Below are positions 1 through 10,100 of a stretch of 16,592 nucleotides of DNA, one piece after another. The stretch is from Thoreauomyces humboldtii (taxonomy: Eukaryota; Chytridiomycota; Chytridiomycetes; Spizellomycetales; Powellomycetaceae), in the NCBI GenBank assembly GCA_027596035.1, contig JADGJA010000505.1, forward strand, positions 1-16,592. The letters are read 5' to 3'. A program made the position numbers and the translations under genes. Each line of letters starts with the position of its first letter. Within the stretch, counting starts at the first letter, position 1. The notes below the pieces were generated by a model. That model ran no database searches. It worked only from the letters and a program-made list of their open reading frames with translations, and was not told where the DNA came from.

Positions 1-1
1 G

Positions 2-64
2 GGCAGGGGACGGGGCCGAGGCAGGGGACGGGGTAGAGGCAGAGGCAGAATACCTCCGGGGTAG
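2..64 (+). CDS. C-terminal end of an Arg-Gly-rich protein (partial)
   Basis: The first bases read in frame as about eight Gly-Arg dipeptides followed by Ile-Pro-Pro-Gly and a TAG stop at 62-64. The gene begins upstream of the window. Alternating GR tails of this kind are typical of Sm and Lsm proteins such as SmD1, SmD3 and Lsm4, where the arginines are dimethylated and assist snRNP assembly. That identity is only a guess, because no folded domain is visible, and other RNA-binding proteins carry similar tails. The frame is supported by the unbroken GR alternation with mixed codons (GGC, GGA, GGT with AGG, CGG, CGA, AGA), which argues for selection on the protein rather than a simple DNA repeat. 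Confidence 0.5.
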   Translation, partial: GRGRGRGRGRGRGRGRIPPG

Positions 65-394
65 TTAGCGCTACGCACCACACTTACTTTGGTCATCCGG
101 TAAACGGCAAATGTAGGAAGTTACTGGCGACCGGGAATTCTCACTTTTAGGCTTTTCGCGAGAAGATTCCGGAGGTTCCGCTCCCCCCCAAATGACAAAT
201 GCAAGCATAGCATTTCCCCCGTCTCATCTGCGGCTAACCCACGGGCATCTAACATACTTTACTAATAAAACAAACTTATCCTGTATCCTGCTTCTTATAA
301 AGCGTCTTATCGTTCCTTATCCCAGCACTTCTGAGGCACCTGTCTTACTGTCACGTTTCTTCCACCGCCATCCCAACCCTCGTAGCTGTTCACC
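65..394. other. Intergenic region upstream of the WLM protease gene
   Basis: These 330 bases lie between the stop of the GR-rich protein and the ATG of the WLM protease gene, so they should contain a 3' end and a promoter. A pyrimidine-rich stretch with runs of cttcttat and ttcc precedes the ATG, as is common near fungal transcription starts. I see no clear TATA box and no coding segment. Confidence 0.5.
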
Positions 395-1327
395 ATGACC
401 GACATTCGCTTTACAGTATCGTACAGGGGAACGCCTCACAGTCTTACCCTTCCCTCCGAGACGACGTACGCTGCCCTCTCCCAGCTGCTCGCGCAGATCC
501 CCTCAATCGCGCTTCCTCCATCGTCACAGAAGCTCGTCGTTAAAGGGCGGTCCAAGTTCGATCCTTCCGAGACGCTCAGCGAAATGAAGCTCACCGAAGG
601 GGCAAAGACAATGTTGGTCGGGTCCCAGCCCGCGGACGTGGAGGCTCTTCGTCACGCGACGGAGAGGGCGGAAGCGAACCGGACCAGGGATGCCAGAGCC
701 GTACGGAGCACCCTCAAGAGCTCGTCGACTTCCAGCGTATCGCTGCATTACACGTTCCACGTCCTTACGCCCTTGCCCGAGTTTCGCGATGCGGATCGCG
801 CCAGGGGTCTCTTGGCCCGTCTCAAGGACGATCCAGCCATTCGCACCATCATGGCTCAGAACGCTTGGAGCGTGGGCACGCTGCTGGAGCTTCATCCCGC
901 GGAGCGTACCATTTTAGGCTATAACAGGAACGCCGGCGAGTCCATTGCCCTGCGACTCAGAACCGACAAGCTGGACGGCTTCCGTCATTACCCCGAGGTG
1001 GTCAAAGTCATGCTGCACGAACTCGCTCACATGGTCCATTCCCCGCACGACGACAAGTTCCATGCCCTGGATCGCAAGCTGAACGCCGACTACAAGCGCT
1101 TCACGGGTCGCACGATCGGCGAAGGTGGAGGTCGGGGCGGCGGACCCTTTGGGGATGGTGGTGCTGGGTCGACGGAAGGACTCAAAGCATTCGACGGGGG
1201 TTCTTACAAGCTCGGTGGCGCTTTGGGCGTTGGATCGCAACGCGAGCTGCTGGCTGCTGCCGCTGATCGACGGTTGACGAGGGAGGAAGAGGCGATGGTC
1301 CAATCGTGCGGAAGCACTCTCCCATGA
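395..1327 (+). CDS. Ubiquitin-like domain / WLM-domain zinc metalloprotease (Wss1-related)
   Basis: A single-exon gene of 310 codons with a good start context (CACC before the ATG). Residues about 1-80 resemble a ubiquitin-like fold (ITD-type start FTVSYRGTPHSLTL, then short strands ending MLVG). Residues about 115-235 form a WLM domain. The zinc site HELAHMVHSPH spans residues 208-218: His208, His212 and His218 should bind zinc and Glu209 should be the catalytic base, the spacing known from Wss1. A Gly-rich segment (about 243-265) and a short tail follow. The UBL-WLM order matches a fungal and plant family (in S. pombe, a ubiquitin/metalloprotease fusion). The Wss1/SPRTN class degrades DNA-protein crosslinks and acts on SUMO- or ubiquitin-modified proteins; that role is inferred here. 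I see no obvious C-terminal SHP or SUMO-interacting motif like that of yeast Wss1. Confidence 0.88.
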   Translation: MTDIRFTVSYRGTPHSLTLPSETTYAALSQLLAQIPSIALPPSSQKLVVKGRSKFDPSETLSEMKLTEGAKTMLVGSQPADVEALRHATERAEANRTRDARAVRSTLKSSSTSSVSLHYTFHVLTPLPEFRDADRARGLLARLKDDPAIRTIMAQNAWSVGTLLELHPAERTILGYNRNAGESIALRLRTDKLDGFRHYPEVVKVMLHELAHMVHSPHDDKFHALDRKLNADYKRFTGRTIGEGGGRGGGPFGDGGAGSTEGLKAFDGGSYKLGGALGVGSQRELLAAAADRRLTREEEAMVQSCGSTLP

Positions 1328-2111
1328 CAGCCCTGACAGAGACTGGTCATCGTATTTTTTGGTTTTTATAAAATGATATGTTCTTGATGGGACGCACACA
1401 AAAGGCACCTGTCGCTCATGCAACTAAAGCAACGTTTCCGAACCCGGTGCGTTTTCTTGCTATGGAAGGCTCGTGACTTTATGCACTTGTTTCGGGCTAT
1501 GGTCAATGTCCACCTCCCAAGCTATCCACCCCGGGATGACCTCCGTTGAAACTGGAGACCGCCACATGCACCGTGTCGGGGTTCTCAGCGTGGCAGGAAG
1601 CTGCCGAAGGTTCGCGAAAGTCCCAAGGCTTCTCCCATGGCAAACTATAACCTAACGGGGATCGTGGAAAGATGTCTGTTGCGATATCTCGCGTAGAGAC
1701 ATCTGTTTTAATCGTGAATGTAAACGTTAATCGTTAATGTTAGTATCGATTTAAAGTGCGATGTCGGACAGCTGGAAATAGACGAAATAAACAAAGGCTG
1801 CCTCAGCCTTCGCAGGCCTGAGATACAAAGGGCCAGCAGCATCAGCAGCTCCCCCTCCCCTCATCGTAGAGCACTTTACTGGCTTTTCGAAAGAGATAGA
1901 ACCATTCTCTCAATCACATCGCCCGAACGGTTCCTTTCCGTGTTGAACAGAGCGCTTCCTTCACAAAGGCGTCGGTCGGAATTCGAAATCTTTGCGCGAC
2001 CAGACGCCAACACTCGAAACTTTCAACAATCTTGTCCCTATCTGTCTGGCAGTCTCCTTCGACCAAGTGCAACGTCAAACCAATCGATATCCCATCAGTG
2101 ATTGCAGTACC
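1328..2111. other. Intergenic region between the WLM protease and Ataxin-2 genes
   Basis: No supportable gene lies in these 784 bases. The segment starts with an A/T-rich stretch just after the WLM stop (tttttggtttttataaaatg near 1356-1375), a likely 3'-end region. It contains a nested inverted repeat at 1670-1704 and an AT-rich stretch of repeated cgttaatgtta-like words at about 1717-1745. The last 200 bases or so should be the promoter and leader of the Ataxin-2 gene. An in-frame open stretch continues upstream of the chosen ATG to about 1992 but has no earlier ATG. Confidence 0.5.
1670..1704. repeat. Nested inverted repeat (hairpin)
   Basis: AGATGTCT (1670-1677) pairs perfectly with AGACATCT (1697-1704). 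Inside the loop, GCGA (1681-1684) pairs with TCGC (1689-1692), so the whole can form a two-step hairpin. It is followed by GTTTTA. It lies between two genes on the same strand and could mark a 3'-processing region or a small structured element, but nothing assigns it a function. Confidence 0.45.
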
Positions 2112-5100
2112 ATGCGCAAAGTCACCACCTCGGGAGTGGCAACCGGTCGGGGCGGAGGTGGCCGAGGCGGTCGGGGCGGTGGCCACAAGGACGTCCACGG
2201 CCACGGGCACCACGAGGGAAATTTCCAGCACGGGTGAGAGATTCTCTCTCGGAGATTTATCCAGCCAGAGAGCTAGCCCGCTGACGATTTTGGGGTTTCC
2301 CACGGCAGACGTGGGAAGAAGTTCAGCGGCTATGGCTCTCAACACCTACAACAGGCCCAGCCGGCGGCTCCTCCAGTTGCACTCATATTGTCTCGTGCTG
2401 CTGCTTCAGTGAAGGAGACGGTTTCTGGTGAGATCGATATGCATACTCGTGCTCTCTTCATCATGGCCAGTTTGATCGTAAGTCACATGGCGACGCTTTT
2501 GACATATCCACGGACTTGAACAAATTATCTGTGTTGTAGGGAACCGAAGTCCTGGTCGAAGTCGGAGACGGCAGCATCTATAAGGGCATCTTCGTCGCTG
2601 GCGTACCCGACCGCCAGGATCTTTCTGTGGCGCTAAGCTGCGCTCGTCGTCAGAACAATGGCAAGCCAGGACCGCTCATCAAAGAGATCATCTTGTATGG
2701 CAAAGATGTAAACAGGATCAGCAGCTACCAGACCACATTTGAAAGCACAGTGAAGTCGTCTGCTGGGGAACGTGAAGGTAAAGCATTTTGTACTTCAAGC
2801 ACATAGTGGAACGATTCCTGACTTGGTATCCATTCTAGTCAACACGGACACGGCCATCAGTGGACACGCCGGCAATGTGCGTGAGCGGCCTTTGCAGAAG
2901 TGGGCTCCGGACGCTTCAACCACTCCAGCCATGGGCTTGGAAGACGGTCCCGCGACAATCGGCAAATGGGACCAATTTGCTACCAACGAGGCCAAGTTTG
3001 GTGTCACGTCTGACTTCGACGAGCACTTGTATACAACTTCTGTGAACAAAGCCGACCCGGGATTCAAAAAGCGCGAGGCTGAAGCCATTAGGCTTGCACG
3101 GGAGATCGAACGAGTAAGTAGGATGAATAGCTGTCCTGGAGTCTAGCATGGTACTCATCAGATGTTCAGGGACCTACGAACAATGCTCACATGGCCGAAG
3201 AACGTAATCTAGCTGTTCAGGGTACTGATGGAATGGACGAAGAAGATCGGTACTCTTCCGTCATCCGTCAGCCCGGAAAGTATGTTCCCCCGGGTGCCAG
3301 AAAGGCGTCGGTGACTGGCTTTGAGTCGGACACCAGACACCAAGATGCGAAACCCGTGACATCCGCTGCAAAAGACACTTCGGCTGCGAAAGGAACTCTG
3401 GCTGCAAAAGCGACTCCGGCCGCCAAAGAACCTCCGGCAGCGAAACCGACTCCTGCTACATCCGCGATGCCTGTTGCCCCGGCAAGTGTCGCTGCTTCGG
3501 CGCCAGTTGAACAGCCGAAGGCGGCTCCTTTGCCAGCACTTGAAAAATCGAAAGTTTCTACTTCTGCGTCCCTGGAACAGCCTAAGGTGGCTGCTTCGGT
3601 AGCAGTTGAACATCCGAAGGCAGCTCCCCTAAAGAAGGCTGGTAATCTTACACCTGCCGTGATTGCAAAGCTCGCCCAGAAGACTTCCATGGGCAACGCG
3701 TCGGATGCAGTCCCCTCTGCACCGGTGGACCCGAAGGAAGTGGCCGATGCTTTCAAAGACTACGCTCGCAGCGAGAAAGAAAAAATGGGAAAGAAACGGT
3801 CCGAGCTCGAAAAGCAGGAAAAACTCAATATGGTTCAAGACTTCAAGGATTTCAGCAAATCCTTCAAACTCAGGACGCCGATGCCAGAGGACTTGCAAAA
3901 CCTCTTGAACAAGAGCGAGCCTTCGAGGCACGCTGTTCAGAAGTCAAATGGTGGAGTCGAGCCATCCGCAGCTGCACCGATTGAAGCTTCCCGCAAAGAA
4001 ACTTCCCTTGAAGTTGCGACTAAAACCGAGAATTCCTCCGACGGCTCAAAGAGCAAGAAAGACGTCAAGGGAGCCAAGGTCGGAACACCTTTACCAGTCA
4101 AGGACGCCGTCGTTGTCAAGGACAAGAACAGCGCCCCAGTGGTTAAAGAGAAGAAGGCTTTTAAGCCGAACCCCGCGGCTGCCGTATTTAAGCCGAACCC
4201 AGCCGCAGCTGAGTTCATCCCGTCATTCGCGATGGCAAAGTCGCCCCCTACAGTCGAGAAGGTGAGATTTTCACCAACACTACATTCCCGCCAAATTCGG
4301 ACGTCTCACGGAATAATCTGTCTCTAGTCCCCGTATAACAACAAGCGAGGAGGAAAGGGTGTGCCACAATACGGTAACCGCCAACAATATGGTAAGGGCA
4401 ACTACAGGTCGAACGTGCCTTTCTTCCCATATGGTGAGAACCGGATTGGCACGTCACTGCTTCGTCACATGTTTACATTTCTTTTGAACCCGCATCATAG
4501 CTCCTCATTACGCAAATGAGGAAATGTATCAGGCCGGCGTTGGACCGGACGCCCCATACTTCGCCTACCCGCAGATGGCACCATATGGGTACCGGGTACG
4601 TCAGAGCTTTTGTGATATCTGAGGATAACGAATTTACTTACAACTGGTATTGTGCTCAGCCGATGGGACGACCTTTCATCCCCAATATGAACATGCCGCC
4701 CGGTGGACCTTATATGGTATGGCTAGGATGCTGTTTTTTGTCTGGTTCAAGTGTAATTAGAGCTCAACTCACCTTCAGATGCAGCCCGGACCCCAAGGTC
4801 AATACGGCCCCGGTGGTTTCGTGCCGCACGGCCAGGTGTTCCAGTATGGACCAGTTCCCGCCGCGAACATGAGAATGTTCCCTAAGGGACAGCCATACCC
4901 GCAGGAAGAAAACGGTGAGTCATCCTTCTGCCTCTGGTTCTGATGCTCTTCCTGTCTGACCCCCTTTTGCTCTCGTAAGGTGGCCCTTACCAGCCTGGGG
5001 TGTCCTCGCCAATGCAGCCATTCATGCGGAGCCCCCCGCCGCAGATGTACCAAGCGGGTAAGGGGCAGGCTGGGTGTTGACGTTGTTTATTTTCCAATAG

Positions 5101-5396
5101 CATTGCTGATAACCCATCGCATTCCTTGTCCTCATTTCAGGACCGATGATGGGCGGCCCGTACCACCCAGAGATGATGGGGCCCTACGGCCAGCCCATGA
5201 TGATGGGTGGTCCTCCTCACGGATGGGTTGCCGAGGCTCCCATGCCACATGGTAAAGATCACTTTGCTTCTCCTGTGGCGAAATCAGGACCATCCTTATT
5301 GACAATACTATCAATTCAGGAGCCCCAGTGGTACCAGCCGAACCGGAACCGCACCAGGCCGCAGCGCCTAGCGAGGCGGAGGATGCTGAGGAGTAG
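2112..5396 (+). CDS. PBP1: Ataxin-2 / Pbp1 homologue (LsmAD and PAM2 protein)
   Basis: Cytoplasmic RNA-binding scaffold of the Ataxin-2 family, which acts with poly(A)-binding protein in mRNA stability, translation and stress granules. Twelve exons: 2112-2233, 2309-2477, 2540-2777, 2839-3113, 3170-4261, 4328-4433, 4501-4595, 4660-4716, 4779-4914, 4980-5057, 5141-5251, 5320-5396. All 11 introns are GT..AG, 56-83 bases, and the exons sum to 851 codons. Order: Gly-Arg-rich N-terminus with a His-Gly stretch (about 12-40); Lsm fold (about 80-165, TRALFIMASLIG and DGSIYKGIF); LsmAD (about 190-275, KWDQFATNEAKFGV to AEERN); Ala-Lys-Pro low-complexity repeats (about 332-425); a Lys/Glu-rich helix; a PAM2-like motif KPNPAAAEFIPSF (about 606-620) preceded by a second copy of its first half; and a Met-Gly-Pro-Tyr-rich C-terminus spread over small exons. 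The ATG at 2112 is the first in frame, but an extra upstream exon cannot be excluded. Confidence 0.9.
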
Positions 5397-5458
5397 CGGT
5401 CGGAGAGAACGAGAAGGGACAAGGGGGGAGTTAGGGAAAGGGGGGGTGTTTCGATACG

Positions 5459-5464
5459 AATAAA
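5459..5464 (+). terminator. Candidate polyadenylation signal of the Ataxin-2 gene
   Basis: AATAAA within an A-rich run lies 63 bases past the TAG stop, in the 164-base gap before the convergent UBE2S gene. Position and sequence fit a 3'-end signal. Fungal signals are loose, so this is a suggestion. Confidence 0.4.
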
Positions 5465-5560
5465 AAAAACAGGCAAAAAGCCGCATATTCGTTCGCAAAT
5501 AGCAAAGAAGGCATGGTGTATTCTCTCGAACCGTCTGGACGACAAGACACAGGTGGGAGC

Positions 5561-6681
5561 TTAGAGCCTCTTCAGCGTCCGCTTCTTGTCGCTCTTTGCG
5601 GTGACCGCTGTCAACTTCCGCTTCGGACTGGTAGGCCCATTGTTGACTCCCAACACCTCTGCCGCCTCTGCCGTCCTCCCTGCACCCCCGCCCGCGGCAA
5701 CCCCCGCCGCCATCACCCTGTCCGCGTTGACGCCGACCAACGCGTTCTCCTGACTCGTCGCCGACGTCGACTGCTTGAGGACGGGTGGTTTGCCAGAGTT
5801 GGTGGAGGGAGAGGGAGGTGGCGAAGAAGAGGAAGGTCCGAACTGCACCGGTCGGTTGAGAGCGTGGAGGGACGTCATGAGCTTGGCGTGCTTTGCATAC
5901 GACGCGTAGTCTTCCAGCAACAGTCTTCCTGCCTCCTCGTTCAGAGCCGACTCTGGGTTCGGATCGATGAGTAAACACTTGACGGTCTGAAACGCCGAAA
6001 GAAGGAAAGTCAGACATGACGTTTTCGGGGACACCACGTGAAAGCGTGAAAGAAGGGGTGTGCTAGGGAAGGGGGAAAGAGCTTGCCGTTCTTCTCCTCT
6101 TCTCACCATCAGGATATCTCCGATTCCCAGCTCCTTCTTCCACTCCTTCTTGAGCACGTTGACGCAGATCTCGCCCGTCCTCGACACGTTGGGATGGAAG
6201 ATCTTTGTGAGGAAGGTTCCGGTGGGTGGAGAGTCTGGAAAGTCCGCGCCGAGCGCGAGTCGGACTCGGAACGCTCCACCTTCGTACGGTGTGCCTGACG
6301 GGGGAGGCGAGAAGAAAGACGAGAGTGGATTAGCGATGGGGGCTGTGGGCTTGCAGAGAATGCTCGCTCGTCGTGTTACCTTCGGGACCTTGCAGCCATG
6401 CCTGCACGTCTGTAAGGTTGTCTGTATTGATGAGAAGCTTGATGCCTTCCAATGGGTTTGAGGATAGGGAGGCGAACTCTGAAAGTGGAAGTCATTCTCG
6501 GTGAGACCACTGGAAGGCAATCGCTTGGACGCAAGGAGCATTCGCTGAGGTAAAAGTACCTTTGGAGAGACGTTTGATGACTGCAGGCGTGAGGTTCTCT
6601 GCGGAAGCCTAGACCAAAAGGAGGAACGTCAGGATACAGGAAGGTCAGGAGACCAGGTTGCTCGACGTTGTCGTGTACCAT
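5561..6681 (-). CDS. UBE2S: UBE2S-type ubiquitin-conjugating enzyme (E2) with APC/C-binding tail
   Basis: E2 that in animals extends K11-linked ubiquitin chains on APC/C substrates. Exons in reading order: 6681 to the first junction, then 6560-6608 (or -6598), 6380-6478, 6107-6294, 5561-5986; introns of 85, 81 and 120 bases precede the last three. The UBC fold carries [30 protein letters not shown] and the active site [12 protein letters not shown]; catalytic Cys is residue 94 in the shorter model (95 in human UBE2S). [19 protein letters not shown] is diagnostic of this subfamily. A Ser/Pro/Ala-rich linker leads to a basic end finishing KKRTLKRL, matching the LRRL tail that docks UBE2S on the APC/C. 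The first junction is ambiguous: ATG alone joined at 6608 (254 aa), or a 28-base exon (6654-6681) joined at 6598 (259 aa, [14 protein letters not shown]). Both keep the frame. The start has a strong CACC context. Confidence 0.9.
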
Positions 6682-7148
6682 GGTGGGTTTGTTGCTAGCA
6701 AGCAGTTGAACGGAGGAAGAGGATAACGAGGCGCTACGGAGTTCAGGAGCGCGGCGCTTTCTGGACTTTTGCGGGTGATAACAGGCAGATACAGGCTAGG
6801 CAGGAGAAGGCTCTGTCGTAGATATGTTCTCGAGCGAAAGGGTATGAACGACCTGGAACGTGCCAATGGAGGATAGGCGAGAGGGGACGACGACGGAGCA
6901 ACACACACACACACACATGCACACACACACACACGACGAAGCACCGTGCGAGAAGGTTTCGGACAAGGACGAAGTCCAGCGGGTTCGGACACGATCCTCC
7001 CTCCTCCTCCTCTGACATCTTTTGCCCCCCTGCCTTCTGGACATGTCTCCCCAATTGGCTTTTCGTCTCCAGACGCACATCTTTCGCACGTAGATCCTCG
7101 ATACTACGGGATAAGGTCCAATCGTGCCGTCTCTGATTACAGCAAGCC
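6682..7148. promoter_or_regulatory. Divergent promoter between UBE2S and MCM4
   Basis: The 467 bases separate the start codons of two genes that point away from each other, so both promoters must lie here. It holds the CA repeat at 6899-6934, three CCAAT-type words (near 6864, a CCAATTGG palindrome near 7053, and near 7118) and a pyrimidine-rich tract (cctccctcctcctcctctg near 7000). I found no perfect ACGCGT cell-cycle box. A shared promoter for an APC/C E2 and a replication licensing subunit would suit cell-cycle co-expression, but that is inference. Confidence 0.6.
6899..6934. repeat. (CA)n microsatellite
   Basis: About 17 CA dinucleotides interrupted once by TG (acacatgcacac). It sits near the middle of the divergent UBE2S/MCM4 promoter. 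The length may vary between strains. Alternating CA/TG tracts can adopt left-handed DNA, though no effect on these genes is shown. Confidence 0.95.
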
Positions 7149-10100
7149 ATGTCTTCCCCCAGGAGCAACAGGGGTACCCCACGGTCAACCCGCAAGCCAT
7201 TCCAATCTTTGGCTCGGCAGCAGCAGCAGCAGCAGGAGGACTCGCAGAGTACGGCATCCAACTTCGGAGAGTCGGCCTCGAGCCCTCTGAAGAACTACTC
7301 GTCCTCCGTGGGACCAGGGCTCTCCTCGCTCGGTCCCTCCGGTCCCAGGTCCCCAGGTTCCAATGCCGAGAACAACTCCCCCGGGGGCACTCGTGCTTCT
7401 TCCCCCCTCTTCCCCGATGCTTCCTCGCCGAGTCGTCCCGAAGATCAGCACGGTTCCGGCGATGACCTCTCCAGCGATGCCGCTCTGCTACCCACGTCCC
7501 CCCTGCAGAGGAGGAGTCGACCCACTGGTGAGGGCAATGGTTTTGCCACATGTCGCGCGAAAGCCCGTTCTCACGCTCGCTCGTTGCAGAGGACTCCATC
7601 GGTACCCCTCTCGATTATCCTTTGTCGTCGGACCCCTTGGCTCCGGCCAGAAACGCAGTACAAATGACGGACCTGAACTCGCAGCTTCCAACGCAAGGAA
7701 GTCAGGGTGGCAGGTCGGTAGCCGGGACCCCACGGCACCGACGGGGGGATGTGAGCGGAAACCGCTTCTTCGATCGGATGCGCGAGACCCCAGCGTCGGA
7801 TCCTGCTCGCAACCTCGAATTCCAGACGGAAATGCCCTCCGTGGCAGATTTGATGAACCCTTCCTCGGACCCCGCTGCCGTTCGAACGGTCATCTGGGGA
7901 ACCACAATCAACATCGCTGAGTCTATGCGACTCTTCCGAGAATTCTTGGGTGGTTTCGTTCACGAGACCGCGAACATGGACGACATGGATGCTGGACCGC
8001 GGCCGTTTTACCCAAGCTACCTCAAAAATGTAAGTCCCTCATATCTATTTGTGCTCGGTTCCGCCAGCTCACTGTATCACACGTAGCTCAAAGATGCGGA
8101 AACTTACAACATGAACCTCGACTGCCAAAATCTCCGGAACCATGCATCCGGGGACAAGCTGTACCACCAACTGCAACGATATCCACAAGAAATTATCCCA
8201 CTTATGGATCACACTCTCACAGAATACTTCCTTGAGCTGTTTGACGAGTTCCAGTTTCCCGAGGGCATGACAATGCGCGTTCGACCTTTCAACCTGGCTC
8301 GGTCGGTAAACCTTCGGCAACTCAACCCTTCTGGTATGCGACAGGTTGCTGGGTGAGCCCTTTGGTATCTTGGGGGCTAACGATGAAGCATCTAGATATC
8401 GATCAGTTGGTCACAGTCAAGGGAATCCTGATTCGAGCATCCCCGATCATTCCTGATCTCAAGCAAGGTACGGATGCTCTACTTTCTATCGCCTCTGCAT
8501 AGTCTTTAACCCACAGTCACGTAGCCTTCTTCCGATGCCACGTCTGCGACCACACTATCGTAGTCGACAGCGAGGGCGGCCGCATAGCCGAACCAACGAA
8601 ATGCCCGCGTGACCTCTGCAAGTCCAACAACTCGATGGTGCTCGTGCACAACCGCTGCGTCTTCTCCGACAAGCAGATCTGCAGATTGCAGGAGACTCCC
8701 GATGAGACGCCAGACGGCCAGACACCCCACACGGTCTCCATGTGCGTGTACGACGACCTCGTGGACGTATGCAAGGCGGGTGACCGTGTCGAAATCACCG
8801 GCATCTTCCGAGGCAAGGCCGTGCGCGTCAACCCTCGACGAAGGGCCATCAAGGCTCTCTTCAAAACGTACGTCGACATCGTCCACATCAAGCGTACCGA
8901 TGCGAGGCGGCTCGGTGTCGACAGGAGCATCACAGCCGACAATGAATATGCCGTTCACTTCGAGGAAAGCGATCAGATTCAGGAGGCGGATCCTCTTGAG
9001 GAGCAACGGATGGTGGAACTATCTCAGCGGCCGGACCTGTACGATCTCCTGGCTCGTTCCATCGCTCCGTCCATCTTCGGCATGGAGGACGTCAAGAAGG
9101 GTGTCCTTCTCCAGCTCTTTGGCGGAGCCAACAAATTCTCGAAGGGAAAGCCTGGGTCTCCCAGAATCCGTGGTGACATCAACATCCTGCTGGTCGGAGA
9201 TCCCGGTGTCAGTAAGTCCCAGCTCCTGTCCTACGTTCACAAGGTGGCCCCGCGAGGCGTCTACACTTCCGGAAAAGGTTCCTCGGCGGTCGGACTCACG
9301 GCGTACGTGACTCGTGATCCCGACACTAAGCAGCTGGTGCTTGAGAGCGGTGCTCTCGTTCTCAGCGACGGCGGAGTCTGTTGTATTGATGAGTTCGATA
9401 AGATGTCAGATTACACCCGTTCCGTCTTGCACGAAGTCATGGTAAGAGGCACCTTTCAGCTGGTTTGCGAGTTGCAGGAGTCTTACGTCCCCTCTCTTCC
9501 CTTTGAAAACAGGAACAGCAAACGATTTCGGTGGCCAAGGCTGGCATCATCACAACTCTGAACGCTCGCACTTCCATTCTTGCCTGCGCAAACCCCATCA
9601 ACTCAAAGTTCGACGAGAAGGTCTCGGTGGTCGAGAACGTCAACCTCCCGCCTCCCCTCCTCTCCCGATTCGATCTTACCTACCTGATCCTGGACAAGCC
9701 CAACGAACGGGACGATCGTCGTCTCGCTCAGTTCCTTGTCGGTTTCTACCTCGGCGACGAGCTCGCTGCTAAACAACTCGCAGAGTCCGCTGAGTTTGTG
9801 GTGAGTTGGCTTGTATGAGGGATTTTTTTGTCTCGTGCGAAATTCTAAGGGAACACTTGGGTTCTTTGCAGCCGATCGAAAGCTTCACAAAGTACATCAA
9901 CCACGCGAAAACCAAGATTAACCCCGTCATATCCGAGGCTGCCGGAGAGTTCCTCATCGATTTTTACGTCAAGCTCCGACACATGGGCAAGGACGGTGGA
10001 AGCCGTACCGTGACCTTCACCACCCGACAGCTCGAGAGCATGATCCGCTTGGCCGAGGCTCACGCTCGTATGAGGTAAGACCCCAAAAAAAAGCTTGAAA

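Noticed and set aside
3268..3756. Ala/Gly/Phe-rich antisense frame of 162 codons inside the Ataxin-2 gene
   Set aside because: It mirrors the Ala-Lys-Pro repeat of the sense strand. No introns, start context or known domain support it.
5561..6541. A 326-codon minus-strand open frame covering the E2 gene
   Set aside because: It reads through introns that by chance lack stops. The conserved E2 protein needs the splices at 5987-6106, 6295-6379 and 6479-6559, and the ORF's N-terminal part does not match E2 sequence.
7217..7235. CAG repeat in MCM4 exon 1 as an expansion
   Set aside because: Only about six glutamine codons, an ordinary length for a disordered fungal N-terminus.
6796..7599. Minus-strand open frame of 267 codons across the MCM4 start
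   Set aside because: It is antisense to MCM4 exon 1 and to the CA repeat, has low-complexity Cys/Val runs from that repeat, and shows no family resemblance.
8507..8524. First AG acceptor (cccacag) for MCM4 exon 5
   Set aside because: Using it brings an immediate TAG in frame. The next AG at 8524 restores the conserved AFFRCHVC.
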